In this document: positions 16,037 through 23,860 of the stretch, piece by piece | How the letters are laid out: the number at the start of each line of letters is the position of its first letter | How positions within the stretch are numbered: position 1 is the stretch's first letter | Source: Tateyamaria sp. | GTDB lineage: Bacteria > Pseudomonadota > Alphaproteobacteria > Rhodobacterales > Rhodobacteraceae | Direction of reading: 5' to 3' | Length of the DNA stretch: 24,839 nt | Assembly (NCBI GenBank): GCA_018668195.1 | Contig: JABITU010000035.1 | Span: forward strand, 1 to 24,839 | Program-made: the position numbers and the translations under genes | Notes under the pieces: model-generated | Databases searched by the model: none | What the model saw: the letters and a program-made list of their open reading frames with translations, nothing else | What the model was told of the DNA's origin: nothing

Positions 16037-17040
16037 CGGATGAAGTTTACAAGCGACAGATCGGACATGCGCGCAGTCACTGTGTAGAGGCTTTGAAGTT
16101 TGAATTGGACGTCCTCCAGTTTTGTAGCAGTTTCATAAGGATCAGCATTTAAAAGCGCGCCCTTGGCGAACCCTAGAGAGGATTCCTCGGCTGCGTTGCG
16201 AACGGTAATGGTATCAATCCGCGCTTGAGCGGAGCCCACATTTGCGCGCAAAGCTGTCAATTCAGCCTGGCTTTGAAACAGGTCGTCGCCGATCGCGTTA
16301 AGTGCGACACGTTTCTCGGCATCATCGAAGCCATATGCCGCATCTGATACGATGGCGGTAACAGCGACGCTGCGCAAAAGGTTGCGAAGCACGGCGTCAT
16401 TGGCTGTTATGCTGACCCCAACAGTTTCTGTGCTCGATAGCCGGAATGCCGACAGCGAATCATTTGAACCCAAATAGCTGGTTGCGGCAAACCCGGCTGG
16501 ATCATCGAACCAAGCATCTGCCATTGCAATGAGATTGCCTGGCGAGGTGGCGCCCGCAGTCGCGCCACGCAGGTTGGTCAGAAGCGTGCTTGTGTCAACC
16601 ATTGCCGCCATATCGGTAGCCGTTCCTGAAAACAGACTGCGACCGCCTTGACTGGTATTGAGAGCGCTAAGGATCGCATCCAGGTCACCTTCTGCATCAA
16701 AGATGATTTGATCCAGCACTGGCCCAACGGCGATGCTGGCTCCAGTCAGTACCTTAGTTCCAAGCGCGCTTGCTGTGTCATGAACCCGCTCCAGTGCAAT
16801 TTGAGATGCATCCGCGAACTGAGCTGCCTCGCTGGTGGCAACTTTGAAACCAGTTAGCGTTTTCAAATCATTTTCGATATCAGATAGATAGCTGAAATTA
16901 CCCGCCAGAACAGATTTAACGTCACTGATCTGACCGGATGTTAGTTCAGCATTCAGGCGGCTCATTTCGTTTTTTAGCTCAAGTCCACGCCGTTGCAGCA
17001 TGTACGACTGCGCGAGATCACCAAGGGAAAATATGCTCAT
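16033..17040 (-). CDS. flgL: Flagellar hook-filament junction protein FlgL
   Basis: FlgL (HAP3) joins hook and filament. The 335-residue protein has the flagellin-like helical N-terminus (MSIFSLGDLAQSYMLQRRGLELKNEMSRL begins the coiled region) and the matching C-terminal helix with NADPYETATKLEDVQFKLQ. It lacks the long variable flagellin middle. Order flgK-flgL-flgI confirms it. The start is 2 bases after the flgK stop, and the stop overlaps flgI. In some related species this protein is annotated as a flagellin-family protein, but context favours FlgL. Confidence 0.9.
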   Translation of the reverse strand: MSIFSLGDLAQSYMLQRRGLELKNEMSRLNAELTSGQISDVKSVLAGNFSYLSDIENDLKTLTGFKVATSEAAQFADASQIALERVHDTASALGTKVLTGASIAVGPVLDQIIFDAEGDLDAILSALNTSQGGRSLFSGTATDMAAMVDTSTLLTNLRGATAGATSPGNLIAMADAWFDDPAGFAATSYLGSNDSLSAFRLSSTETVGVSITANDAVLRNLLRSVAVTAIVSDAAYGFDDAEKRVALNAIGDDLFQSQAELTALRANVGSAQARIDTITVRNAAEESSLGFAKGALLNADPYETATKLEDVQFKLQSLYTVTARMSDLSLVNFIR

Positions 17041-17042
17041 CC

Positions 17043-18497
17043 TTACAACCTCATCAATGTGCTAAGCATTTCATCGACGGCTTCGATCATACGAGCATTC
17101 GCGGCGTATGCTTGTTCAATGGCCATAAGGCGCTGTAGTTCGACATCTGTATCTACACCTTCGGCCAATTCAAGTTGATTGAACTCATAGAACTGCGCTG
17201 ACGCAAAGCTAAGTTTTTGGTCCTCACGAAGGCTATCGGCCCCGACTTGTGATGCTAACGCCGCGGTCAGATCTAGCGCAGAATGTGGTGTGCCGGCGAA
17301 GCTGCCAGATGCCGGCGCGCGTTGTTCAGTCAGGGCATCGGTCAATGCATTTAGAATTTCTGCGTTCCCGGCGTTCCCGGGGGCGGTCGCTCCTAGGCCA
17401 TCACGCATGCGCCAGCTTTCGCCACCACGGGTGGGGTCCACCAACGCGTTGAGAGACAAACGACCAGCGAGCCCCGGTTCTAAAGTGGCATCAAAAGTGG
17501 CACCAGAATCTGTGAAAAGACCAGGTTGACCAGCTGTAAGGCTTGGGTCGACTGCAGGGCTTTCAAACCGTTCGATCAAGTCTCGAGCAAGCGCGTCCAT
17601 CTGCGTTTGAGCATCTGGCGCTCGTTCGTCCCTGATTTCGAATTGCGCCCCCAAAGTGCCGCCGCGCAAATTGCCGGAAGCGGACGACGTATTCACGGCA
17701 AATCCATTCACAGTCAGACCGGACAAAGTCCCGTCTTGGATCGTCATATATGGGGTGACTACATTTGCTGATTGAAAGCCAATTTCTGCTGCTCGACCGT
17801 CTAATAAAATAGCACCTCCAGTCGAGAACAAAGCGACTGTATCATTCTGCCTTGGCACCATTCGGATGGGAACTATTTCGCTGATTGCGTCGATCATTGT
17901 CTGCCGCTGATCCTTGAGCGATGACGTGTCGTTCTGTTTCGACGCAGCGGATGTGATCTGGTAGTTGATCTGCTCAACCTGTTTCAACACTCCATTCAGC
18001 TGCTCGACCTGAGATGCGATCATTCGATCTGCCTCGGTACGTGCGTTCTGCACCCCATTTGACGCTTCGTTAATCGTCTGAGCCAAATCGCGGGCGCTCA
18101 GAGCTGCAGCTTCGAGACGTTCTGTTGCGTCTGGACGGCTACTGGCAGTGATCAAACTGTTTTCAAAATCTGAGAGCCGCCCTGACAAAGAACCGCTTTC
18201 GCCTGGTGTGCCCAACAGATTTTCGACCCTATCTAGAAAGCGCGTAGTTTCAGAGCGGTACCCAAATTCAGCTCCTGCCAACCTTCGATCTGATAAGATT
18301 TGCGAATCTACGTGTCTGGCAATACCGTTGACATGTACTCCACCAGAAAACCCTTGTGATGCGGCTGACACCGAAAGAGTGCGACGTGCGTAACCCGGTG
18401 TCATCGCATTCGAGATATTCGAAGATACGACTTCGGATGCGCGCCCTGCAGCCCGAAGCCCAGACATTGCTGAATTCAAAGCACTGGTTATAGACAT
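17043..18497 (-). CDS. flgK: Flagellar hook-associated protein FlgK (HAP1)
   Basis: FlgK is the first hook-filament junction protein. The 484-residue protein begins with the rod/hook family N-terminus (MSITSALNSAMSGLRAAG, SSNISNAMTPGYARRTL). It ends with the conserved C-terminal helix containing VDTDVELQRLMAIEQAYAAN and the final AVDEMLSTLMRL. The middle has the coiled stretch around residues 130-190. A tandem 9-base repeat (GCGTTCCCG twice, about 17363-17380) codes Gly-Asn-Ala-Gly-Asn-Ala. The gene lies 48 bases after flgE with a weak ribosome site and 2 bases before flgL. Confidence 0.95.
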   Translation of the reverse strand: MSITSALNSAMSGLRAAGRASEVVSSNISNAMTPGYARRTLSVSAASQGFSGGVHVNGIARHVDSQILSDRRLAGAEFGYRSETTRFLDRVENLLGTPGESGSLSGRLSDFENSLITASSRPDATERLEAAALSARDLAQTINEASNGVQNARTEADRMIASQVEQLNGVLKQVEQINYQITSAASKQNDTSSLKDQRQTMIDAISEIVPIRMVPRQNDTVALFSTGGAILLDGRAAEIGFQSANVVTPYMTIQDGTLSGLTVNGFAVNTSSASGNLRGGTLGAQFEIRDERAPDAQTQMDALARDLIERFESPAVDPSLTAGQPGLFTDSGATFDATLEPGLAGRLSLNALVDPTRGGESWRMRDGLGATAPGNAGNAEILNALTDALTEQRAPASGSFAGTPHSALDLTAALASQVGADSLREDQKLSFASAQFYEFNQLELAEGVDTDVELQRLMAIEQAYAANARMIEAVDEMLSTLMRL

Positions 18498-18545
18498 GTG
18501 ACAGATTTCCGATCAGGGTTCTGGTCGCGTCAGGCAGATACTGCT

Positions 18546-19856
18546 TTACCGTTTGATGTTCGTGGTTTCCTGCAACATTTCATCTACGGTCTGGATAACC
18601 TTTGCATTGGATGAATAGGCGCGCTGCGTCTGGATCATCGATGTCAGCTCACCCGCGACATCCACAGCGGATTCTTCCCGAGCATAAGAAACGATGTCGC
18701 CTGTTGGGCCATCACCGGCATCCCAAAGAAAAAAGCTGCCGCTTTCTGGTGAAGCAAGATAAGTTTGTCGATCAAGCGCAACCATTCCGTTTGGATTGGG
18801 CAAATCAACCAGCGGGACTTGGTAAATTGTTCGGTTTATGCCTGTGTCAAAAAATGCAGTCACATAGCCATTCGGATCAACTTCGACGCTGGTCATATTG
18901 CCCACGGGAGAGCCATCTTTTGAAATGGATACAGGTGCGAAGCTATCAGAAAGTTGTGTCAGCCCGTCACTTTGACCTAATTGACCGATATTGATCTCAA
19001 GCGGCCCGCCTAAAACGTTGACAATGATCGTACCAGTGTTTGGATCATAGGTGCCCCCGGGGTTGCCCGCTGCATCAACAATGGCCTGCAACGTGCCACC
19101 TGATGAGCGGCTATCATCGAATGTCAGTGCGTATTCACCAATCGTGGCGCCGGCAAGGGCGGAGTCCGTCAGCTTCATAGTCCATTCATTCGACGACCCG
19201 ACCGCAGGAACCGTAGGGTTGAAACTGATATTCACGCTTTCTGATGTGCCAAGATTGTCAAAGTACTCGACCGAAAGTGTTTGAGCAGCACCAGTACTGC
19301 CTGCATCAGTATCAGTAGCAGGCAGGTTTACGCCAAGTGAAAGCGCGGTTGTTGGTTCACCAGAAAACTGATTAACGTTGATTTGAACTGGCGTTAGACC
19401 ATCTGATGTATCACGCGGAAAGGTTGGGATCGAACCGTCTGGCAAAGCAGGCCAGCCCAACAAGACAAGTCCCGAATCTGATCGCAAGTATCCTTCGGCG
19501 TCAGTACGGAACGATCCAGTGGTTGTAAGGAACATTTGCGCTTCGCCATTATCTACTTCAATCTCGGATGCCCGACCAACAGGGAGCATGCCGCGACCGC
19601 GCACAGCAAGATCAGTGGCATTTGAAGTAGAAACAAGTGAACCGCTTTGATCAATAAGGCGTGATGTTGTCGCTCGAACACCGCCAGCAGAATAAGTTCC
19701 ACCCGGAGACGAAATCACCATAGAGTGGAAATCTGTGTTTACCCGCTTGTAACCGAAGGTGGACGAGTTTGCGATGTTGTCTGAAATGGCTGCAAGCCGT
19801 GTTGCATTGGCCTGCAGCCCCGCAACACCTGCGTTAAGCGACGAAGAAATTGTCAT
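18546..19856 (-). CDS. flgE: Flagellar hook protein FlgE
   Basis: FlgE polymerises into the hook. The protein has 436 residues from the preferred start. The N-terminus MTISSSLNAGVAGLQANATR with ISDNIANSSTFGYKR, the middle LAVRGRGMLPV and ITF-like block, and the C-terminal helix (MIQTQRAYSSNAKVIQTVDEM) are standard for FlgE. The ATG at 19856 has AAAGG about 8 bases upstream; an in-frame TTG at 19880 adds eight residues outside the conserved start. It follows motB by 99 bases, a gap that contains a CtrA-like box, so it probably has its own promoter as well as read-through from motB. Confidence 0.95.
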   Translation of the reverse strand: MTISSSLNAGVAGLQANATRLAAISDNIANSSTFGYKRVNTDFHSMVISSPGGTYSAGGVRATTSRLIDQSGSLVSTSNATDLAVRGRGMLPVGRASEIEVDNGEAQMFLTTTGSFRTDAEGYLRSDSGLVLLGWPALPDGSIPTFPRDTSDGLTPVQINVNQFSGEPTTALSLGVNLPATDTDAGSTGAAQTLSVEYFDNLGTSESVNISFNPTVPAVGSSNEWTMKLTDSALAGATIGEYALTFDDSRSSGGTLQAIVDAAGNPGGTYDPNTGTIIVNVLGGPLEINIGQLGQSDGLTQLSDSFAPVSISKDGSPVGNMTSVEVDPNGYVTAFFDTGINRTIYQVPLVDLPNPNGMVALDRQTYLASPESGSFFLWDAGDGPTGDIVSYAREESAVDVAGELTSMIQTQRAYSSNAKVIQTVDEMLQETTNIKR

Positions 19857-19909
19857 AGATACGCCTTTCTGCTGTATCAATTAATGACAACGAGAGTACG
19901 CTCGGCTTC

Positions 19910-19924
19910 TTAACGGGTAGCTAA
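19910..19924 (-). promoter_or_regulatory. Candidate CtrA-binding box upstream of flgE
   Basis: TTAA-N7-CTAA on the plus strand (TTAG-N7-TTAA on the minus strand) matches the CtrA consensus TTAA-N7-TTAA at 7 of 8 positions. It lies 54-68 bases before the flgE ATG. CtrA governs motility genes in Rhodobacterales, which raises the prior, but the motif alone is short. Confidence 0.5.
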
Positions 19925-19955
19925 CAGATAAAATTCTACCTATTCTGATGCACGG

Positions 19956-20795
19956 TTATTTCCGTAACAGAACAATCTCCAGTCGGTTATTTCTTACTGC
20001 CATGGGGTTGCTCACTGCCAGTTCACGGTCGGCGTGGCCTGTCACGCGTTTAAGGCGATCTGATGTGATGCCGGGCCCCTCAATTAGCTTGCGCATTGTG
20101 CTGGCTCGATCAGCAGACAATTCCCAAACGTTATGTTCTGCTAAAACGATGGGCTGAGATTGAACGTGCCCCCCGACAGCAATTCCGTTCTCAACAGTTT
20201 TCGCAGTATCGCTTATGAGTTGCGCAAGGTTTCGCAAAAGTTCAGTAGGTTGGTTTGTTGATCTTTCGAACAGTGGCGTGCCCTCTAAGGCAAAAACCTC
20301 GATTACCAATCCTTCATCAGTTACCCGCGTGTTGATATGCTGTAACTCATTTTCCAGAACTTTGGATTCTCCACCTTTTCCGAGCAATTCGGCTTCGAGC
20401 GCTCGAAGAATTTCTTCGCTTTGGGCGGACTCCTTAATATCAATGCTATTACCAGTGTCGCCACGTGCAGCGCGTGCCTCTGTAGGGCGCTTCGATGTTG
20501 CACCCGTTCCGTTTTTCGCCAACGTATTTTCAGAAAATACGCTGTCGCCACCAAAGCTGCCATCGCCGCCACCCGAGACGCGATTGATCGGTATCGTCGG
20601 GGAAAAGTAGTCAGCGATTCCCTTGCGTTGCTTTTCGGTTGTTGCGTTCAGCAGCCACATCAACATGAAGAAAGCCATCATCGCGGTCACGAAATCCGCA
20701 TAAGCTACCTTCCACGCTCCACCATGATGGCCCCCGCCAGCGATGACCTTCTTGCGCTTTATGATGATGGGCCGCGCATTGGCTTGCGCGCTCAT
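19956..20795 (-). CDS. motB: Flagellar motor stator protein MotB
   Basis: MotB anchors the stator to peptidoglycan and carries the proton-binding Asp. The 279-residue protein has a basic N-terminus (PIIIKRKKV), one membrane helix (about 30-50) with Asp34 in AYADFVTAMMAFFMLMWLL, a plug and linker region, then an OmpA-like peptidoglycan-binding domain at the C-terminus (VTGHADREL, NPMAVRNNRLEIVLL). The ATG at 20795 is preferred (GAGGGG about 8 bases upstream); an in-frame TTG at 20819 is less likely. It is the first gene of the flagellar block. motA is not in the window. Confidence 0.93.
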   Translation of the reverse strand: MSAQANARPIIIKRKKVIAGGGHHGGAWKVAYADFVTAMMAFFMLMWLLNATTEKQRKGIADYFSPTIPINRVSGGGDGSFGGDSVFSENTLAKNGTGATSKRPTEARAARGDTGNSIDIKESAQSEEILRALEAELLGKGGESKVLENELQHINTRVTDEGLVIEVFALEGTPLFERSTNQPTELLRNLAQLISDTAKTVENGIAVGGHVQSQPIVLAEHNVWELSADRASTMRKLIEGPGITSDRLKRVTGHADRELAVSNPMAVRNNRLEIVLLRK

Positions 20796-20841
20796 GTCCC
20801 ATACCCCTCTTTCACCCAAGGGACGGTTTACAACAGCCCTG

Positions 20842-20856
20842 TTACCTCAACCTTAA
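20842..20856 (-). promoter_or_regulatory. Candidate CtrA-binding box upstream of motB
   Basis: TTAC-N7-TTAA on the plus strand matches the CtrA consensus at 7 of 8 positions. It lies 47-61 bases before the motB ATG, at nearly the same distance as the box in front of flgE. The surrounding 20796-21039 gap is AT-rich and fits a promoter region for the flagellar operon. Confidence 0.45.
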
Positions 20857-20954
20857 TAAATTGAATTGTGTATAACTTCGACCAAGCAGTCGGCGCATGA
20901 TAGTTGCTCGGAATAAATAAGAAGATCAGCTGACACAGGAGCGTCGGACAAGCT

Positions 20955-20985
20955 GCATTACATTTACAGAAAATGTAACGAATGC
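20955..20985. promoter_or_regulatory. Strong dyad in the mtaB-motB gap, unassigned
   Basis: TTACATTT (20958-20965) and AAATGTAA (20971-20978) are exact inverted repeats with a 5-base spacer. Flanking GCATT (20955-20959) and AATGC (20981-20985) extend the symmetry with a small bulge. No T-tract follows in either direction, so it looks more like an operator or an RNA hairpin after mtaB than a terminator. I cannot assign it to a known regulator. Confidence 0.5.
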
Positions 20986-21039
20986 AAATCCTAGGTATCA
21001 AAATGCGAGATGAAAGACCGGGCATTCTGACTGTCTGTG

Positions 21040-22287
21040 TCAAACCACCAGCTGTGTTTCTGAGTGGCCAGTGATCTTGGCAATCACGATTTTCCCTTCG
21101 GTTTGTTTTGTTTCGAATAATACTTCGGTGAATTGAGCAGTCCGCCCCATATGCGAGTTTTCCATAAGGATATGATGCGTCTGGTCAACTTGAGCGCGCA
21201 GGTGCTTGGCGACTTGCAACGCGCCTGCGTCTCGTAACCGTGCCGCGCGGGCCTTGATCGTGGGGCCGTCAAGTTGGGGCATGCGCGCGGCCGGCGTGCC
21301 GGGACGTGGGGAATAAGGAAAAACATGCAACCAAGTCAGGTCGCATTCATCCACCAAACGCAACGCATTTTCAAAATGAGCCTCAGTTTCGGTCGGAAAT
21401 CCTGCGATTATGTCAGCGCCAAAGGTCATGTCAGGTCGCAATGCACGGGCCTCTTTGACAAAGCGAATGGCGTCGTCTCGCAAGTGGCGCCGCTTCATCC
21501 GTTTCAGGATCAGATCGTCGCCATGTTGCAGGCTCAGATGTAGATGCGGCATCAGGCGCGGCTCGGTCGCAATGGCTTGCATGAACGCTGGATCCACTTC
21601 GACCGAATCGATTGAACTGATCCTCAGGCGCGGCAGATCAGGCACTAATTTTAAAATCCTTAGAACCAAATCACCTAAGCGCGGCTCGGAAGGCAGATCA
21701 GCGCCCCAAGACGTCAGATCGACACCTGTCAACACAACCTCGTTAAAGCCGCGATCGACCAATCGTTTGATCTGATCGACCACGACACCGGCAGGCACTG
21801 ATCGAGAATTGCCGCGGCCAAATGGGATAATGCAAAAAGTGCATCGATGATCACAGCCGTTCTGAACCTGAACATAGGCCCTGCTTCTTGTTCCAAAACC
21901 ATCGATCAGGTGGCCAGCAGTTTCGGTGACGGACATGATATCGTCGACCTGAACCGGTTCCGTGCCAAAATCGCCCGCAAGGGCAGACCATGTGGTTGCT
22001 TGCATTTTCTCTGTGTTGCCAATGACGACGTCAACCTCAACCATGTTGGCAAAAGTGTCGGGTTCTGTCTGTGCGGCGCAGCCGGTTACGATCAGTTTTG
22101 CATCAGGGTGGGTGCGGCGCAGTTTGCGGATGTCCTGTCGGGCTTTGCGCACCGCCTCGGCAGTGACCGCACATGTGTTAACAACCACCGCGTTGCCCAA
22201 GCCGGCCTGTTCAGCCAGTTCCTCCATCGCCTTTGTTTCATAAGCATTCAGGCGACAGCCGTGGTTGGAAAAAATCGGCGCACTCAT
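21040..22287 (-). CDS. mtaB: tRNA (N6-threonylcarbamoyladenosine37-C2)-methylthiotransferase MtaB
   Basis: MtaB is a radical-SAM enzyme that turns t6A37 into ms2t6A37. The 415-residue protein has the N-terminal methylthiotransferase domain with cysteines C11 (HGCRLN), C39 (NTCAVT) and C70 (TGCAAQ) for the auxiliary cluster, then the radical-SAM triad C145-X3-C149-X2-C152 (CDHRCTFC). LTGVDLTSWG and ADIIAGFPTE are the usual later blocks. HGCRLNAYE is diagnostic of MtaB rather than MiaB or RimO. Its ATG overlaps the dapF stop by ATGA. The only tRNA gene in the window, tRNA-Lys(TTT), a known substrate class for this family, lies about 1 kb away. Confidence 0.94.
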   Translation of the reverse strand: MSAPIFSNHGCRLNAYETKAMEELAEQAGLGNAVVVNTCAVTAEAVRKARQDIRKLRRTHPDAKLIVTGCAAQTEPDTFANMVEVDVVIGNTEKMQATTWSALAGDFGTEPVQVDDIMSVTETAGHLIDGFGTRSRAYVQVQNGCDHRCTFCIIPFGRGNSRSVPAGVVVDQIKRLVDRGFNEVVLTGVDLTSWGADLPSEPRLGDLVLRILKLVPDLPRLRISSIDSVEVDPAFMQAIATEPRLMPHLHLSLQHGDDLILKRMKRRHLRDDAIRFVKEARALRPDMTFGADIIAGFPTETEAHFENALRLVDECDLTWLHVFPYSPRPGTPAARMPQLDGPTIKARAARLRDAGALQVAKHLRAQVDQTHHILMENSHMGRTAQFTEVLFETKQTEGKIVIAKITGHSETQLVV

Positions 22288-23123
22288 AGGTTATCCAGGA
22301 AGGCCTGTGTCAGCGTGCCGTCAAACACATGCGCAGTGGGACCTGCCATCCAAACGCCATCATCGCGCCAGTCGATGCTTAGCGTACCGCCATCCAGATC
22401 AACGCGCACAGTGCGCCCAGTCAGCCCCAAGCGCGCGCCAGCAACGGCAGTGGCGCAGGATGACGAGCCAGAGGCCAGCGTTATCCCGGTGCCGCGTTCC
22501 CAAACGCGCATACGAATATGATCGGGACCAATCACCTGTGCGAACTGAACGTTCGTTCGCTGAGGGTACAGTGGGTGATGCTCGATCGTGGGGGCCATTG
22601 TGACCAAGTCGACGGCATGAACGTCATCTACAAAGAATGTGCAGTGAGGGTTTCCCATACCCGTTGCCACTGGTGCACCGTCGATGGGCAGCGCCAGAGT
22701 ATCCACGTCACGGGCCAGCGGGATATCCTGCCAGTCCGTTTGTGGATGTCCCATGTTCACTGCTGTTGTTCCGTCCGCTTGTCGAATGGCGGTCAGTTCT
22801 CCGCGCCCAACAATGGTAATGTTTAACTTATCGGTGCCTGTTGCTGTCATTTCTCGGTCTGCAATACATCGCGTTGCGTTGCCGCACGCGGCAGAAGTGG
22901 AACCATCAGCGTTATAAAACGTAATCGTTAGGTCATTTCCGTCAGACACCACTGCTAACTGATCAAAACCCACACCGAGGTGACGGTCAGCGAGGGCGCG
23001 CACCAGTCGCTGGGTCACCTTTACATCAGATACACGGGTGTCGATTACGACAAAGTCGTTACCCAGCCCGTGCATTTTCATGAACGGCCAATCAGAGAAG
23101 GCTGTCGTGTGCATTGAACGCAT
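22284..23123 (-). CDS. dapF: Diaminopimelate epimerase DapF
   Basis: DapF converts LL- to meso-diaminopimelate for lysine and peptidoglycan. The 279-residue protein opens with FMKMHGLGNDFVVID, carries the first catalytic Cys in ACGNATRC (Cys80), and ends with MAGPTAHVFDG. At the second active-site loop the family motif ACGSGAC reads ASGSSSC, so the usual catalytic Cys (E. coli Cys217) is Ser218, and only the later Cys223 remains. The ATG at 23123 is chosen from AGGG 7-10 bases upstream; ATG 23114 is also possible and the frame extends to 23201 without support. The stop overlaps mtaB. Confidence 0.9.
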   Translation of the reverse strand: MRSMHTTAFSDWPFMKMHGLGNDFVVIDTRVSDVKVTQRLVRALADRHLGVGFDQLAVVSDGNDLTITFYNADGSTSAACGNATRCIADREMTATGTDKLNITIVGRGELTAIRQADGTTAVNMGHPQTDWQDIPLARDVDTLALPIDGAPVATGMGNPHCTFFVDDVHAVDLVTMAPTIEHHPLYPQRTNVQFAQVIGPDHIRMRVWERGTGITLASGSSSCATAVAGARLGLTGRTVRVDLDGGTLSIDWRDDGVWMAGPTAHVFDGTLTQAFLDNL

Positions 23124-23180
23124 ATAGCCCTGCGATTCAAATGAATCCAGTATGTCGCACATAAACCTTCGGCTTTTGGC

Positions 23181-23207
23181 TTGACCCTGCGACCGACGCA
23201 ATCTAAT
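23181..23207 (+). promoter_or_regulatory. Probable sigma-70 promoter of the tRNA-Lys gene
   Basis: TTGACC (23181-23186) and TCTAAT (23202-23207) are spaced by 15 bases and followed by a GC-rich discriminator (GCTCCGCG), as in stable RNA promoters. The start point would be about 23214, some 8 bases before the tRNA. The spacer is short. Confidence 0.45.
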
Positions 23208-23221
23208 TGCTCCGCGTAGTG

Positions 23222-23297
23222 GGGCCGTTAGCTCAGTTGGTAGAGCAGCTGACTTTTAATCAGCGGGTCGCAGGTTCGAACCCTGCACGGCTCACCA
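23222..23297 (+). tRNA. tRNA-Lys (anticodon TTT)
   Basis: All 76 positions fit a canonical tRNA: a 7-bp acceptor (GGGCCGT / ACGGCTC, one G-T), a GCTC/GAGC D-arm, an anticodon stem GCTGA/TCAGC with loop CTTTTAA (anticodon 23255-23257, A37 at 23258), a GCAGG/CCTGC T-stem with loop TTCGAAC, and an encoded CCA. It decodes AAA/AAG. No direct repeat of the 3' end is seen nearby, so there is no sign of an integrated element. Confidence 0.98.
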
Positions 23298-23860
23298 ATA
23301 AAATCACAGCTGTGGATAATTGATGCGCTTAATCTGATTTTGGGTGCCTGCTGCTTTGCTCACATCAAAACCGATATTAGTGTTTCAATACATCAGAATT
23401 GGCACGAAAATACCGCGCATCAAGCAAACATAAACCGTTTCAATTATCTTGCCGTTGATTTAGTCTTTTGCCAAGTGTTGGATAATCGCATAGCTAGCCG
23501 CGAAATCGGTCTCGGCTTTGCAAGCGGGCTGAATCCCCTGAGTAATATCTTTGGGGATAACAGACTGGTGCTTGAAATTTTGCCACCCTCCGCTGCGTTA
23601 TCGAGTGACCGCAAGCATTTATCCGTGAACCCGATTTAATCACTTGGAACGCGCTGTAAAATCACGCGACGCAAGGCGCTAGTCTACCTGCGATGTGAAA
23701 CTCACAGCACCGAAGCTATAACTTACAAGGGCTCAACATAGCCATTCGTACTACCATCATATTTTCGTCGTGCTTCTGGCGAAGAGCGTCTGCAATGCGA
23801 CGTAAGTGGCGCACGCGCAAGACGCAGATCGACATCTGAGTGCGCGAAGTGTTTTGCCGG
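23298..23860. other. Non-coding gap, no convincing gene
   Basis: This stretch of 563 bases between tRNA-Lys and the methyltransferase gene contains no convincing gene. The longest open frame (23340-23639, plus, TTG start) has no ribosome site and no recognisable motif. A 10-base palindrome CACAGCTGTG lies at 23305-23314, right after the tRNA. The stretch is AT-richer than its neighbours. It could be decayed sequence or carry a small RNA, but nothing specific can be shown. Confidence 0.5.

Noticed and set aside
17363..17380. Tandem 9-base repeat in flgK
   Set aside because: Only two copies, coding a short Gly-Asn-Ala repeat; probably ordinary sequence drift.
23305..23314. 10-base palindrome CACAGCTGTG just after the tRNA
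   Set aside because: It lacks a T-tract and has no matching copy elsewhere that I noticed. It is too short to assign as terminator or att site.
23340..23639. 99-residue open frame on the plus strand
   Set aside because: It starts with TTG, has no ribosome site and no recognisable motif, and lies in an AT-rich gap. It may be chance.
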